Shown piece by piece: positions 1-12,719 of a stretch of 64,000 bases of DNA. Position 1 is the first letter of the stretch; every line of letters begins with the position of its first letter. The stretch spans positions 62,630,454 to 62,694,453 of the forward strand of contig CM056742.1 of assembly GCA_029851415.1 (NCBI GenBank), written 5' to 3'. The notes under the pieces are model-generated. The model was not told the DNA's origin. It was given only the letters and a program-made list of their open reading frames with translations, and made no database searches. The stretch comes from Eretmocerus hayati. Lineage: Eukaryota > Arthropoda > Insecta > Hymenoptera > Aphelinidae. Position numbers and translations under genes: made by a program.

Positions 1-109
1 GTGGTCCGAAGTTCCTATTTTGGATCATAGAATCGAATGAAAAATGTTAAAAAAGAATCTGAGAGATGACCCCTTCCCGTGGGTCGCTTTGGCGTGGAAT
101 CCATCAATT
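1..109 (+). repeat. Dispersed repeat, direct copy A
   Basis: The first 109 bases recur in the same orientation at 6390-6499 with scattered substitutions. The two copies bracket the complex palindrome at 430-5906 and diverge beyond the shared block. No coding potential is evident. Copy A may extend upstream of the window. The pair may be a dispersed repeat or a duplication associated with the palindrome; the sequence does not decide. Confidence 0.75.
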
Positions 110-429
110 ATCATACGAAAAGACCCTAGATTTCTCACAGCCTCCAGCATCTGTTTGAAAAATGATGGACATCATCACTCACTCGGGGAAACAGATCGTC
201 AGAATGACTCTTTCCACTCTTCCAAGGTAAGAATTCATTCTCCATATTGTCATTTTAGGCCAAGCAGAGATCTTGTATGATTAGAATGAATTTCTGTCTA
301 GATCGATATGAACGATCGAGACTTTATCGCTCGCGGGAATTTCAAATCATGTCATTCCATGACTCGGCTAATGCGAGCTAATTTTGATCAACGGATCTGT
401 TAATTCAGTGACATAGGTCGATATTGGAT

Positions 430-3400
430 TACGCTTTGTCATTCTCAACCTTTTCAACATTTTATGAGTTGTATAAGGTTGGAGATGAAAAGGAAATATA
501 TTCTCTCAATTGTTGATCTGGATGTTTGATACACAAGGGTAAGCTCGTCAACGTAAAATTAGAAATTATGTAGTCAAACTCTAAGAAATCACCTTCTAAT
601 ATAAAAGATCCTTCAATTCTATATCATAACTCGAAGGTTCAATGTTCATTGGTGAATCGTGGTATAACCACGCATTCCTTCTGAACATCATCTCTCGATC
701 GGTCTCACGCTTCACTTGGGGAAGTAAATACATGGAAGTGCCTACTATGGAGCACACGTCTACATAATATTTCATTACGTTGAACTGACGGTTGTGGGCC
801 ATAGTTCTGCATAGCGCCGTACATTATTCTTAGTCTCCAGAAATTATACAAAATTTCAAATCATATTATTACACGACTCGGCTAATGCAAGCTAATTTTA
901 GTCAACGGATTTCTTGATTAAGTGACATAGATCGATATTGGATTACTCCAATTCGATCTATGTACCTTCAAGGCACCTCAAAATTCGAGTGTCGCAACTT
1001 CAAGGATTTTGGTAGAATTTCAAATACATGAAAAATGAGATGAGAAACGAAAAATTTTGATTCTACGCTAGATGTTGGTGCGTTTCGTCTTTCCTCCCCG
1101 GATCAGGCTCTTCAGGGGGGCTGAAGAGATCCGAGTAGCGGTTGGCCCCCGACGTCACCTAGCCAAAGTGGCTTGATGGTCATGATTTTGATCGGGCTTA
1201 TATGTCACACGAGGGCTTTTGCAGCCACTCGCGAGGAAGGTTTTCATCTCGGTTGTATATTCGCCGGCAACCGGTGACAATTAGAATGAATTTTTGTCTC
1301 GATCGATATGAACGATCGAGACTTTATCGCTCGCGGGAATTTCAAATCATATTATTACATGGCTGCAAAAGCCCTCGTGTAACATATGAGAGGTTCTACA
1401 AAACTTTTGACAGGCGTACTGCACGCTATCTCTGAACCTTCAAAAGATTATCAAGTTGTCGAAGTTGATTTGGATAGGTTCCAAGGCCTCGGAATGTCTT
1501 CTCTATTCGCTGTTTTGGCAAAGGAATCCGGCTATCCACAGCACGACCCGTAACCCCCATTTCTTGGGTATCTCTTAGCGTACTCGCGCCGTTTTCCGAT
1601 TTCTTCAGCCTGCTGCAAAAGTAAGATTGCTCGAAAAATTCTGCCAAAATCCAGTGACATCCTAGGTGACCCATATATTGAGAAGATATTGGTTTCAGAC
1701 GCGTGCCTCCAACGTGGCACTCATAAATAAATGTCGAAGTCGCGTAACCGGGTTTTCACGAAGAATCCAGATTCCCCGCACTTAGCTTATAAAAAAAAAA
1801 AACATTTGCGATAGCTACATGATCTAAACGGATTTCAACAGCTTGAAACAACACCAATAATATCCCGTTTGATTGGGTGCGTGCGACCAACTGCGTTGAA
1901 ATGATAGCATCAAGAAGACGGGTCAGTTTATGCGCTCACTCGACTGAAAAAGGTCAAATTTCCACGGCACGTGGGGGAGAAGGGGGACACGCTCCTGGAA
2001 TCTTCTGCCCATTTTTCTCCACACTTCTTTGAACAATATTCCATAGTTCTCATGTCCTGATATGGAATGTTATTCGAGTGAGAAGCATTACAAAAATTGT
2101 ATCGATGGGGTTGATGTTACCGAGCCCGTTTTAGCACTTCTATGAGGTTGCAATCGCTCATATCATGTTGGAAACAGATGAATCACACCAGAGAACCCAT
2201 TTTACCTCCAAATGCCACCATAAACTTGATTCAAAGAATTTTCAATTGAAGAATTACGGACGAGGCACCAGACCTCGAGCATAGAAGGAATTCGAGAGCT
2301 CGCGCTTGTCGTACAGGCTCATCAAACATAGACACAGCATTACGCTGTAGATGTGTATGTTTATGCTCGTTAGTAAACATTGTATAGAATTTTGGAGGTC
2401 TGTGTACGGGAAGGGGGGCTTGTGGATATTTGCGCAACTAGTTGTTTCCTGATTCTAAACTCTGCTATCAATATCGATTTCGGGCATTTAACGACATTTC
2501 TGTGCGAATCGAGTATTGAACCCACTTTGAAAGAATTCTAAGTTAGATTCATGAAAATAGCTCACGTGGTGCTGGGTCGTCGATTGTGATAGGATATTGA
2601 ATATCATTAATTCATGAAGAATAGTGAAAACGATGTTCGAGTTAAGAGGGAAAAATTGAGACTTAAACGAGAGATACAATTGGAGGGAAAAAAGTCGAAA
2701 AAGGAAGGCTGAGAGATTTCAATCAATCTGAGAGGAGTTTGGCTGGAAGGTAGACGTATGACGCTTTGAATTTAAATCTTTGAAGGGGGGAAAATTGTAA
2801 AACATACCTTTCATATTGAAGAAGGGAATATTTTCATCTATCCTTCTCTTTCATCTCGACGAGACAAAATATGGAGCTCTACCTCGTGATTATTACTACT
2901 CTCGCCATTAGCACCACCCTTATATGGGGCAAAACACGTCAACTGTCCTGGGTTATTCTTTGGAGGGTAAAACATGTAGTTTTGGCCATTTGTAGAGACC
3001 GTAGATCCCACGTACGAAAAAATCAATGACATAATTTCCGATGTATTTTTGCCTCAACTTTCCAATGGCCGGGTTTGTTTTTTGGTTTTGTGCCACCATA
3101 ACCTCAAAAATCAGCAATCGAGTTTTGGAATGGCACTAACAGCTTGCGAGGAGATAAGGGTTTTTCGATTTTCACTAGGAGTAAAGCAACGATGAAAGTA
3201 CGAGTGTTCATTCACGTGCTCTTTAGCTTTCGTGGGCGTTCTGGGCCGTTCAATTTGACTCAGGGAAATAATCAATCGAGGCAACTCCGACATATTTTTA
3301 TCTCATCTTTCTGATGGAGAGCTCCGTTTATACGTTTTGATTTAACATAACCTCAAAAACGGGAATCATGCATCTAAAGAATCTTAACTCAATCCAACCT

Positions 3401-5906
3401 ACTTTTTCGTCTTTTTGATGACAATATTGGGGGAATTATTTCATGTTTATGATGGAATAGTGTGTTATGATTGTGTCTGACTATTCCCATGGAAAATGAT
3501 ATTACGAAGAAGAGAAGCATTCCTAATGGCACGCGTACACCGAGGACTCAATGACTCACTGCTTCGTTCCTCGTAGAAGCAGGAATCTAGTCACTCGGAC
3601 TCTATTTCATCACTAGAGATTATGAATGACACAAAGGATCATCAATTACATTGAGAATTAGCATTCATGAGAAATTACATGAAAATTGTCCATTCTCCCG
3701 AATCAGGCTATCGAGAAGACGAAAAAATAGGTTAGTTTGAGTTCGAACATTTTTGACTTTTAATTTCCTTTTTTTGAGGTTATGTAGAACCAAATTAGAA
3801 GAAACGGAGCTTTCCATAGGGAAGATGAGTCAAAAATACGTCGAAGATGCCTCGATTGATTATTTCCCTGCGTCAAGTTGAACGGACCAGAACACCCGCG
3901 AAACATAAACAGCACGTGAATGACCACTCGTACTTTCATCGTTGCTTTACTCCTAGTAAAAATCGAAGAACCCCCATTTCTTCGAGAGCTGATTCGATGT
4001 GAAATTTCCTGATCTTTCCATTGGAAATGTCAAAAAGCCGAAAAGAGGGGTAATTTTGAGTAATTGCTATTTCAAAACTCGATTGCTAATTTTTGAGGTT
4101 ATGGTGGGACAAAATCGAAGAACAAACCCCGCCATCGGAAAGCTGAGGCAAAAATACGTCGGAAATGATGTCATTGATTTTTTTCTACGTGGGGTCTACG
4201 GCCTCCACAGATGGCTCCAAACTACACGTTTCACCCTTCAAAAAGCAACCCAGGACACTTGACGTGTTTTGCCCCATATTGTCGATCGAAAAACACTCTG
4301 GGGCCTTAGTATTCAAATATATATTATCACGATCCTGATTTATAGAAAGACGCATTGAAATGATTCTAGTTTCCAGAGCTATTTTCCATGAATACTCCTC
4401 GTGGTATAAGAACGAGCTGGTGAGAGGTAAAAAATCGTTGATTCTCAGTCGAAATTACTCAAAAATCTGACCGATAACCACATCTAGCAGAGCTTGAACG
4501 ATGCGATGGGTTACATTCGACTGGAAGTATCTAAAATCTTTTGGACGTCTGGGAACGTGTCTGGTTGGTACAGAAATGACATTCTCCCAAATCAGTGGGC
4601 ACGGATCTTTCCACTCATTTTTGAGGTTCTAGTTACCACTAAAATTGATTCCAGACGCGCGCCATGGAATAAAATTCCATTTTGCAGTAGCCCGAATGTC
4701 AAAAGTTCTGTAGAACCACTCATATAAGCCCGATCAAAATCATGACCATCAAGCAACTTTGGCTAGGTGATGTCGGGAGCCAACCGCTACTCGGATCTCT
4801 TCAGCCCCCCTGGAGAGTCTGATCCGAAGAGGAAAGACGAAACGCACCAACATCTAGCGTAGGATCAAAATTCGTTTCTCATCTCATTTTTCACGAATTG
4901 GAGTAATCCAATATCGATCTATGTCACTTAATCAACAAATCCGTTGATTAAAATTAGCTTGCATTAGCCGAGTCATGTATAAATATAATTTGAAATTCCC
5001 GCGAGCGATAAAGTCTCGATCGTTTATATCGATCGAGACAAAAATTGATTCTAATTGTCACCGGTTGTCGGCGAATATACAACCGAGATGAAAACCTTCC
5101 TCGCGAGTGGCTGCGAAAGCCCTCGTGTAACATATAAGCCCGATCAGAATCATGACCATCAAGCCACATTGGCTTGGTGACGTCGGGGGCCAACCTCTAC
5201 TCGGATCTCTTCAGCCCCCCTGAAGAGCCTGATCCGGAGAGGAAAGACGAAACGCACCAACATCTAGCGTAGAATCAAAATTTTTCGTTTCTCATCTCAT
5301 TTTTTATGTATTTGAAATTCTACCAAAATCCTTGAAGTTGCGACAATCGAATTGCGAGGTGCCTTGGAGGTACATAGATCGAATTGGAGTAATCCAATAT
5401 CGATCTATGTCACTTAATCAACGAATCCGTTGGATGAAATTAGCTTGCATTAGCAGAGTCATGTGATAATATGATTTGAGATTCCGCAAAATTTCTGGAT
5501 ACTAAGAATAATGTACGGCGCTATGCAAAACTATGGCACACAACCGTCAGTTCAACGTAATGAAATATTATGTATAAGAGTGCTCCATAGTAGGCACTTC
5601 CATGTATTTACTTCCTCAAAGTAAAGCGTGAGACCGATCGAGAGATAATGTTCAGAAGGAATGCGTGGTTATACCACGATTCACCAATGAACATTGAACC
5701 TTCGAGTTATGATATAGAATTGAAGGATCTTTCATATTAGAAGGTGATTTCTTTGAGTTTTACTACATAATTTCTAATTTTACGTTGGACGAGCTAACCC
5801 TTGTGTATCAAACATCCTGATTAACAATTAAGAGAATATATTTCCTCTTCATCTCCAACCTTATACAACTCATAAAATGTTGAGAAGGTTGAGAATGACA
5901 AAGCGT
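430..5906. repeat. Complex imperfect palindrome (foldback-like)
   Basis: Blocks on the left recur inverted on the right: 430-830 with about 5510-5906, 1077-1370 with 4970-5265 and again with 4720-4870, and 2840-3300 with about 3840-4280. The innermost hairpin lies at about 3560-3583, with arms CTGCTTC and GAAGCAG. The pairing offset changes by roughly 860 bases between outer and inner blocks, so one arm has gained or lost sequence. A block with short hairpins (for example a 9-bp stem at 4927-4950) occurs several times. Open frames inside occur in mirrored copies and look like repeat by-products. About 1440-2800 and 4280-4690 did not align clearly by eye. Confidence 0.8.
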
Positions 5907-6389
5907 ATGATGAATGTTACGTTTATTGTGTAGATTCAACTCAATATATACATGAATTTATCATTGAAATCATTACATTTATGCAATTCTCCGATGTCTG
6001 GGCGCTCGTGAAATTGCATAAAATAGTATTCACACCTCGTTCTTGAGGTCCCCCGCTTCCGAGCGATTATTCCGACCCATCTCTTCAGAGAGAACGCAAA
6101 ATTTTACGTCAAATATATGATTTTAAAAAAATGAAACAAATGGCTTTTTGAGAAATCAACATTTTAGTGAAAAACACTCTTTTGCCTCCAGGAGGCCCCT
6201 TCCAGATTGATTGCTTGCCCTTTTTGATGCCCTTTCAGATGCCGCAACCCGCAAATCGATAGCTATTCAAAAACTCGAAATATTCCCATTTTCGTGAATA
6301 AAAGAGCATCGATTCTTCCACGATAAATTTTCGGTCTGTTGACGGATGTGCGTGCAATGAAGAGGAGAAATTTTTTTTGGGTCCCATAG

Positions 6390-6499
6390 GTGGTCCGAAG
6401 TTCCTATTTTGGGCCATAGAATCGGATAAAAAAGGTTAAAAGAGAATCTGAGAGATGTCCCCTTTCCGTAGGTCGCTTTGGCGTGGAATTCATCAACTA
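6390..6499 (+). repeat. Dispersed repeat, direct copy B
   Basis: This is the second copy of the block seen at 1-109, in the same orientation and diverged by substitutions. It lies about 480 bases beyond the right edge of the complex palindrome. Sequence after 6500 is unrelated to that after 109. The following 6500-6830 holds a short open frame that I do not recognise and nothing else I can name. Confidence 0.75.
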
Positions 6500-6829
6500 C
6501 TAGACTTTTAGTCGATGTATTCTAGCGTGGATGCTTGAGCGAATTGTTTTGTCTCGAGCAATCAATGACGATGACTGATACGAGCTTAACGGAATCAAGA
6601 GCAATTTGGTTCTCGGCAAAATCGAAACTGGGGATGACTTCACACTATAGCAAAATTCGAACTAAGGATCTTCAAGATTCCACCTCTAAGACCTTCAAAA
6701 GTGGAGAAACCGGTTTCTACTACCTTTCAAGGCCATTTGAACTGCACATTCAAAATCCATTGATCGAACTCCCCGTCGCTTGTATTCGAAATTCATAGAT
6801 TAATCTCCCAGTCGCTTGTATTCAATGCA

Positions 6830-7140
6830 CTTCATGCATCTTGCTTGTATTCAATACACTTTATGCATCTTGATTTCATCTAAAAGAGCCACAGCAAAAA
6901 GCTATATTGCACCAAGCTGCTTCTTGATTTTATCTCGGTGAGCCGGAGCAAAAAGCTATGTAACATGCATCAAGCTGCAGCTTGGTTTCATCATCCGACG
7001 GCAAAAGAGTCACAGCAAAAAGATATACGGGACCGATCATCATCCGACGGCAAAATAGCTGCAGCAAAATGCTGGTGGCAGCACCTCCCAAGATCTTGCT
7101 ATCGCATGATGTCTGCAGAGATCCAAGAGGGACTGTGGTG
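6830..7140 (+). repeat. Degenerate short tandem repeat (AGCAAAAAGCTAT type)
   Basis: A motif close to CACAGCAAAAAGCTAT recurs near 6889, 6942, 7009 and 7062, spaced about 53, 67 and 53 bases. Between copies lie repeated CAAGCTGC and CATCCGACGGC blocks. Several overlapping open frames cross it on both strands and are probably repeat by-products. A good 5' splice-donor-like CAG/GTAGGT lies at about 7160, but no conserved protein was recognised upstream. Confidence 0.55.
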
Positions 7141-7204
7141 ATCGAGAGGGGCCCAATTGGACAGGTAGGTATGACGGCTGATGCCAAAGAGGATTATAGT
7201 GGGA

Positions 7205-7360
7205 GAAAGAGGAACGTGATTGATGAGCTATATGCTCTGTGCGCATATAGTGAGATGAGCTATACACGGATATGCTCTGCGCGCATATATAATGAGCTAT
7301 ATGCATGGCTTACATATAGTTATAGAGCTAGCCGGGCTATATGCATGCAAACGCGCATTT
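7205..7360 (+). repeat. GCTATATGC / GCGCATAT simple-repeat tract
   Basis: Alternating blocks of GAGCTATATGC and GCGCATATA recur with spacer variation. Both motifs are themselves near-palindromic. There is no recognisable coding content. The tract follows directly on the degenerate repeat at 6830-7140. Confidence 0.6.
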
Positions 7361-7917
7361 ATAGTTAACCGGAGTACGTAATCATTGCTAATTATGATGC
7401 AATACTCACCCAGGTAGATGTGGATACCGCCCTGTTTTGGGGTGTATCATCTCCTAGGCAAGGATAGTTTTCACCTTTCTTTACTGACATATGTAGACTT
7501 AATGAAAACAACCCTCGAATGGAGATTGAAGCGGCAGACTCCACCCCACTATTTTTCTCTTGTGTGAAATCTCGTTGTTGATCAGCACTGAAGTAAACTG
7601 TGTCCATCTGTTTGAGCCCTCAACGTCTCATTCCATTCCATCCGAAAACCAACGAATTAGAACATCAAAGATCTAGATGCATCCGTATTATTGGGGTACT
7701 GATCGCGCACGGAAATATACTATGATTTGAATATAATGGTAATGGCATGGATTCATAAGCTTGCAACTCGATACAAACTAGGAGCTAGATATTTCGCTTT
7801 TCTTCCTTCACTTCATGACGACTGCAAGTCTTACATCGTTTTTATCTGGTGAGTGAGACTCTATAGTTGTTCCATCCTCCTATATTATATAGTCATGAGG
7901 GACAAATTGTGTGATTC
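7361..7917. other. Unassigned spacer with one weak exon candidate
   Basis: On the minus strand an open stretch runs from 7607 to about 7410 and ends at a plausible splice donor (CTGGGTGAGTATT). No protein family was recognised and no partner exon is visible, so this is not called a gene. Nothing else stands out. Confidence 0.3.
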
Positions 7918-8225
7918 TATCGACTGCCACTGAATGCCAATGAGGGCCAATGAGTGCGATCGACCTCCACCAAAGTCCACCATTGCCACCGAATGCCACT
8001 GACTGCCATCGAGGGCTACGACTGCCACCGACTGCCACCTGGAATTCCACTGACTGCCAATGTTTCCCCACCGAACTCCACCGTTATTCAATCGTTCCTC
8101 GAACTCATCAATCACGATATTAGACCTACAGTTCTACAATATCTTGACGAAGTGGCATATTCCTCCACTCTTACTCCAATGAAGGGCCACCGTATCCCAA
8201 TGACCGCCACCGAGGTCCACTGACT
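7918..8225 (+). repeat. Minisatellite, ACTGCCACCGA-type unit
   Basis: From 7918 to about 8075 a unit of about 11-12 bases (variants of ACTGCCACCGA and AATGCCACTG) repeats with substitutions. A short second patch at 8172-8225 carries the same motif. The intervening 8076-8171 is non-repetitive. Open frames over it on both strands are low-complexity by-products. Confidence 0.7.
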
Positions 8226-8642
8226 AACACTATTTTTTGTGGCTCCACTAGACTTAATAGTCCAGCAAAATTGAACAATTCGAATGATTATCTCAACTTA
8301 TCAACAACTCGAAGATATTTCCAACAAATATCAAATTTCTACCTCCATTATCAACATCATTTTTGATATTCAATCATCCTTCACTTCAAGAATCTTCTAA
8401 TCTTTACATCAAATTATTATCATGGAGAAACAGGAGAGTCTAGTATTCCTCATGTTCCACATGCTAACAGCATGCCCAAAAATTCTTCAGATATCACAGA
8501 TACTGAATCTATTAATTATTTGTTGAAACGTTCGTAGTTGGGAATTATCGAATCAACTATTCAGTTTGTGCAATCTCACCCTTCGCCGAATTATCCTCTC
8601 CCCTACCTATGCTCCGAACACCTGGAAGGAATGTATGGAATG

Positions 8643-8834
8643 TGAATGTATTCACGTTGGAAGAGGGTAATCTGATCCTCATCCAAACGATTCACCTTAA
8701 ACAATTTCTCCCTCTGGATATTATTCCCATCAACATTCAAATGTATTCGCCTTGGGTGGAGGTACCCTGACGCTCATTCCAACCACTGACCTTGAACAAT
8801 TTCCCTCCTCGATACATTATTCCCATCCCTACTA
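8643..8834 (+). repeat. Two-copy 95-bp tandem duplication
   Basis: A segment beginning AATGTATTC near 8645 recurs near 8740. The two copies share CTCATCCAAAC/CTCATTCCAAC-type, AACAATTT and TATTATTCCCATC blocks and are otherwise diverged. Short open frames over the second copy (8752-8994, 8792-8983) are not recognised. The surrounding 8226-9298 is otherwise unassigned AT-rich DNA. Confidence 0.5.
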
Positions 8835-9736
8835 TGTCTCGCACAGGAGAGGAATGTGTGGCACAATTATCATTCACATTGTTACCAGTAACAGTGATCA
8901 CTACTCCAAGAAACGATCAATTACATACTCAAGAGCTCCATATAACACCGACATCAGAAGTCCTTCGTCTACTGAGGAAGTAGGGGAACAGTAGCATTAC
9001 AGTTGATATTCCATCAAGATCATACGTCAGAGATATAATATGGAGACGGAAAGTAATATTCATTGTGAATCTCATCGCCATCTTATGTAGATTATCCAAG
9101 TTTCGAACGAACTTATTCAAATTCTATGTTCCCAACGTATTTGTGATTCGCATGCCCACTAACAATGGATAGTCGAGTCATTTATGTTAGGTGACGAGAA
9201 TTGCTTATTCCGTTGTTTTTTATATGCATTCCATGGTAATCAATTATTTAATCGAACAATGTCGTGATCAATATTGGATATCGTGGAATATATATATATA
9301 CAGTCTGATTCATTAAGTGTGTACATGCCATGACCGGGATGTGGGAAAAAATTTGTATTTTCAAACGAGTTATTTGTAAAAATTCGTAATAGCTGTCAGA
9401 ATTTGTAACTTTTGATAGAAATGTGATTCATAATCATTACATTTGAAATTTTTGAAAGCGGGTGCCAACTTCACATGCGTAATGTTTCACCTTCCAACCA
9501 TTACATAAAAAACACGTGTTTATTATGTAATGATTATTGTTTCGCTATGGAGGTTATGTGTTTAATTTGCGCGTAGTCTTGTGATTTGTGCAATTTCTTC
9601 ACATATAGTGATTCTCGTTCTGTTTTTTGGCTCTCTCTTCTCTTAATCTGCCCGCGGAGCCCCGCGAGAAGGAGAGTGTAATAACGTCATCTCACAGAAC
9701 AGGGGGTCATAACAATGTATTACGCACACAAAAGCA

Positions 9737-9791
9737 CAACTTCCACACCGATACGGGTGCCTCTACATACGTGTGGAAGTTGTGCGTTAGT
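9737..9791. repeat. Strong hairpin in left arm of element 1
   Basis: CACAACTTCCACAC is followed after about 21 bases by its complement GTGTGGAAGTTGTG, giving a 14-bp stem. The same hairpin sits at about 13146-13200 in the right arm and at about 59539-59596 in element 2. Only half survives in the left arm of element 2 (about 54800-54815). Conservation across both elements suggests a functional or structural site; this is inference. Confidence 0.75.
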
Positions 9792-10424
9792 AGTGGAAAG
9801 TCGTGAGAGCGGGTAGAGGGCTGTATACTGAGCAGCGAAAGGGTTACTGATACTCATTTTTTGCTGTTTTTTAAGATAATAGTTTGATTTTGTGACAGCA
9901 AATTTTTGATCAACATTCCCATTCAATTGCATAATTCCTTCACCAAATGTCCTTGTATCTATCTATGCATTCGCGCGCGTTAATCTGCACCCCCAGTAGC
10001 ATACGCGAATATCCATGGTTGATTGGTCACGTAAAATGTTCAGGACGAGACCATTATTCTGCGTATTTGCGTACGCGAATACGCGAATACCATTCACTTG
10101 GGTAGCGTACGCAAATGATCATGGTTTGGTAGTCACACATTCAAGGGGAGGTGCACCCCAAACTTCCAAGTCTGGTCTGAAAAATCATGGTGGGTTGGAG
10201 ATTCTGATTTATGAGTATTTTTTCGATCTGAAAAAGATGGCTTAGTCACTTTTTCGGAAAAATAATACGTCATCCATATGTATTTCCGGATTCGCGTACA
10301 ATTGGCCAGATCACCGAACCCATACGACATTGCGTTCAAAACCACAGAAAAAACACCAGAAAAAATCTGCAGGCCTATCCATCGATTCCTGTCAGACGAT
10401 ATACATTTTCGGCTTGTCTATACG

Positions 10425-12225
10425 GCCGGACTCGCGTACGCGAAAAGAGAGTTCTGGTGGACGACGCGTTTGACGTCTTCGCCGAAAAAATCCCTAGGAA
10501 ATCCGTCGCGTACGCGAAAGACCGCGAGCCCTGGGCCCAGCCTTCGCGTACGCGAAAGGGCCCATTCTTCGCGTACGGGAAAATGTTCGGAAAGTCGCCT
10601 CGCAAAAATCTTCGCGTACGCGAACCGGAAAATTTTTCGCGTACGCGAAAATGGGCTCCCTTCGCGTAAGCGAAAAATTTTCCGGTCCGCGCACGCGAAG
10701 ATTTTTGCGGGGCGACTTTCCGAAAATTTTCGCGTGCGCGAAGGGAGCCCATCTTCGCGTACGCGAAGACTTCGCAAGGTGTCAGTCTGAATATGGAGAA
10801 CAAGCACATTTTCGTGTACGCGAAGGAAGAAGCCTTCGCGTACGCAAAGAATTCCTGATTTTGCATAAACGAAAATGGCGTGGAATTGATTCTCGCTTCA
10901 ATACGAACTACGAGGGCGAAGGGAGCCCATTCTTTGCCTACGCGGAGACTTTGCGAGGTGCGCGTCCAAAAATTTTCGCGTACGCGAAGGCTTTGCAGAG
11001 CTCCAATACGAACTAGTTTGGCGTGAGCGAGTGACCAGCAGGTCTGTGTAGACCACATTCGCGTACGCGAACAAGAAAGGCGAGCTACTCAATTGTCAGG
11101 TACGCGGAGGGAGCACAATTTTGCGTACGCTTAGCCTTAACGAGTCACTTTCCCAAATAATTTCGCGTACGCGAAGGGGATACGATTTCGCGTGCGCGAA
11201 ATTTGTATGTCATTCACTCTCGCCTTTTCAGTCAAAATGAATTCATAATCTCGGCTCCAAGATGGAGAACAACTTGTGAGCAGTTTTTGTTGACATTTTT
11301 CCTAACCCTTCGTCTCTCCCTGTCCACCGCATACTATGGATAGCACAAAATTCGAGGAACTCGAAATGTGATTGCATCTGGTGTGCTTTTTGAGCTCTTA
11401 ATTAAGGGTGATGATAGACAAAGCACTACGCCAGGATTTCACGCCACGACGCGCTATCGCACGCCACGGGACCAAAATTCATTCCTGCAAACCCAACCAT
11501 CGATGGATTGAATTTATTCTTTGCAGCACAGTCGTGGATTATGAGAACGAATCGAATCCATCGGATGGTTGGTTTTGCAGCAATAAATTTCCGTTCTGTG
11601 GCGTGCGATAGCGCGTCGAATTTGTGGATGCGCACCTCGCAAAGTCTTCGCGTCCGCGAAGAATGGGCTTCCTTCCCCCTCGTAGTTCGTATTGAAGCGA
11701 GAATCAATTTCACGCTTTTGTCGCGCGTGCGAGATCAGAAATTCTTCGCGTACGCGAAGGTTTCTTTCTTCGCGTACGCGAAAATATGCCTGTTCTCCAT
11801 ATTCGGACCGACACCTTGCAAAGTCTTCGCGCACGCGAAACCATGGCCCTTTCGCGTACGCGAAAAATTTGGGAAAGTCGCCTCGCAAAAGTCTTCGCGT
11901 GCGCGAACCGGAAAATTTTTCGCGTACGCGAAAATTTTCGGGAAGTCGCCCCGCAAAATCTTCGCGTGCGCGAACCGGAAAATTTTTCCTTCGCGTACGC
12001 GAAAAATTTTCCGGTTCGCGTACGCGAAGATTTTTGCGAGGCGACATTCCGAAAATTTTCGCGTACGCAAAGAATGGGCCCTTTCGCGTACGCGAAGGCT
12101 GGGCCCAGGGCCCGCGGTCTTCCGCATACGCGATGGATTTCCTAGGGATTTTTTCGGCGAAGACGTCACATGCGTCGTCCACCAGAATTCTCTTTTCGCG
12201 TACGCGAAGGTTCGCGTACGCGAAT
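10425..12225. repeat. Array of the 14-bp palindrome TTCGCGTACGCGAA
   Basis: Dozens of copies of TTCGCGTACGCGAA and one-base variants occur at intervals of roughly 20-60 bases, separated by short linkers such as AAAATTTTCCGG and GGGCCC that are themselves partly palindromic. The array is inverted about roughly 11.3 kb, with a less repetitive middle at 11.2-11.6 kb. It is markedly GC- and CpG-rich compared with its surroundings. The motif lacks stop codons in several frames and reads FAYAK, FRVRE or SRTRR on either strand, which generates long overlapping frames (up to 254 codons) that I do not accept as genes. Confidence 0.9.
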
Positions 12226-12719
12226 CCGGTCGTATAGACAAGCCGATACATATTTTCCTGCCAAAATTCTGAATTTTCTCGTCGAAATGCCTCGCAACTC
12301 GAGAAATATCGATTATTTCGAGAAACAACGGAAACCCCCTTTTGTTTTGATCGAAAAATTACATCGAAATTGTGAAAAACTATCCTCGGTCAAAATTTGA
12401 AATTCCAACCGGACATGCATGTGGTCTCACAGAACTCGGTGGATCGATCTGTAGATTTTCTAAACAACCAGATCACTCGCATCTTATGCACGCAACGCGT
12501 GGGCGTAGTGTCAAGCGAGTGGTCTAGACTTCCATGCTAATGAACAACAATTCTAAGGGCGTTAAAACGAACAGAAAAATTAACTTATTAAATTTAAATT
12601 TTTGAATTTTCAAACTTAAATACGAATCAAATGATTAAATCTCATTAGATTGAATTCTCACAATTGGATTTTAAAGCAGAGATTCAAGATATTTTTGCTC
12701 AAAAAGCCTCTATATTGTT

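Noticed and set aside
1202..1435. Arg-rich 77-codon frame repeated at 4954-5193
   Set aside because: Copies sit in mirrored repeat blocks with hairpin-forming GATCGATATGAACGATCGA words, and frame ends differ between copies.
6982..7368. 128-codon frame ending in a region of GCTATATGC repeats
   Set aside because: It crosses two tandem-repeat tracts, and overlapping frames exist on the other strand. The splice donor near 7160 alone is too weak.
7918..8225. Telomere-like or CRISPR-like short repeat
   Set aside because: The roughly 11-base unit is degenerate, not a known telomere motif, and lacks the regular repeat-spacer design of a CRISPR array.
10278..12328. Overlapping frames of 119-254 codons on both strands rich in FAYAK, FRVRE and SRTRR
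   Set aside because: They arise because the palindromic repeat lacks stops in several frames on both strands. No start context, no domain, and equal quality on both strands.
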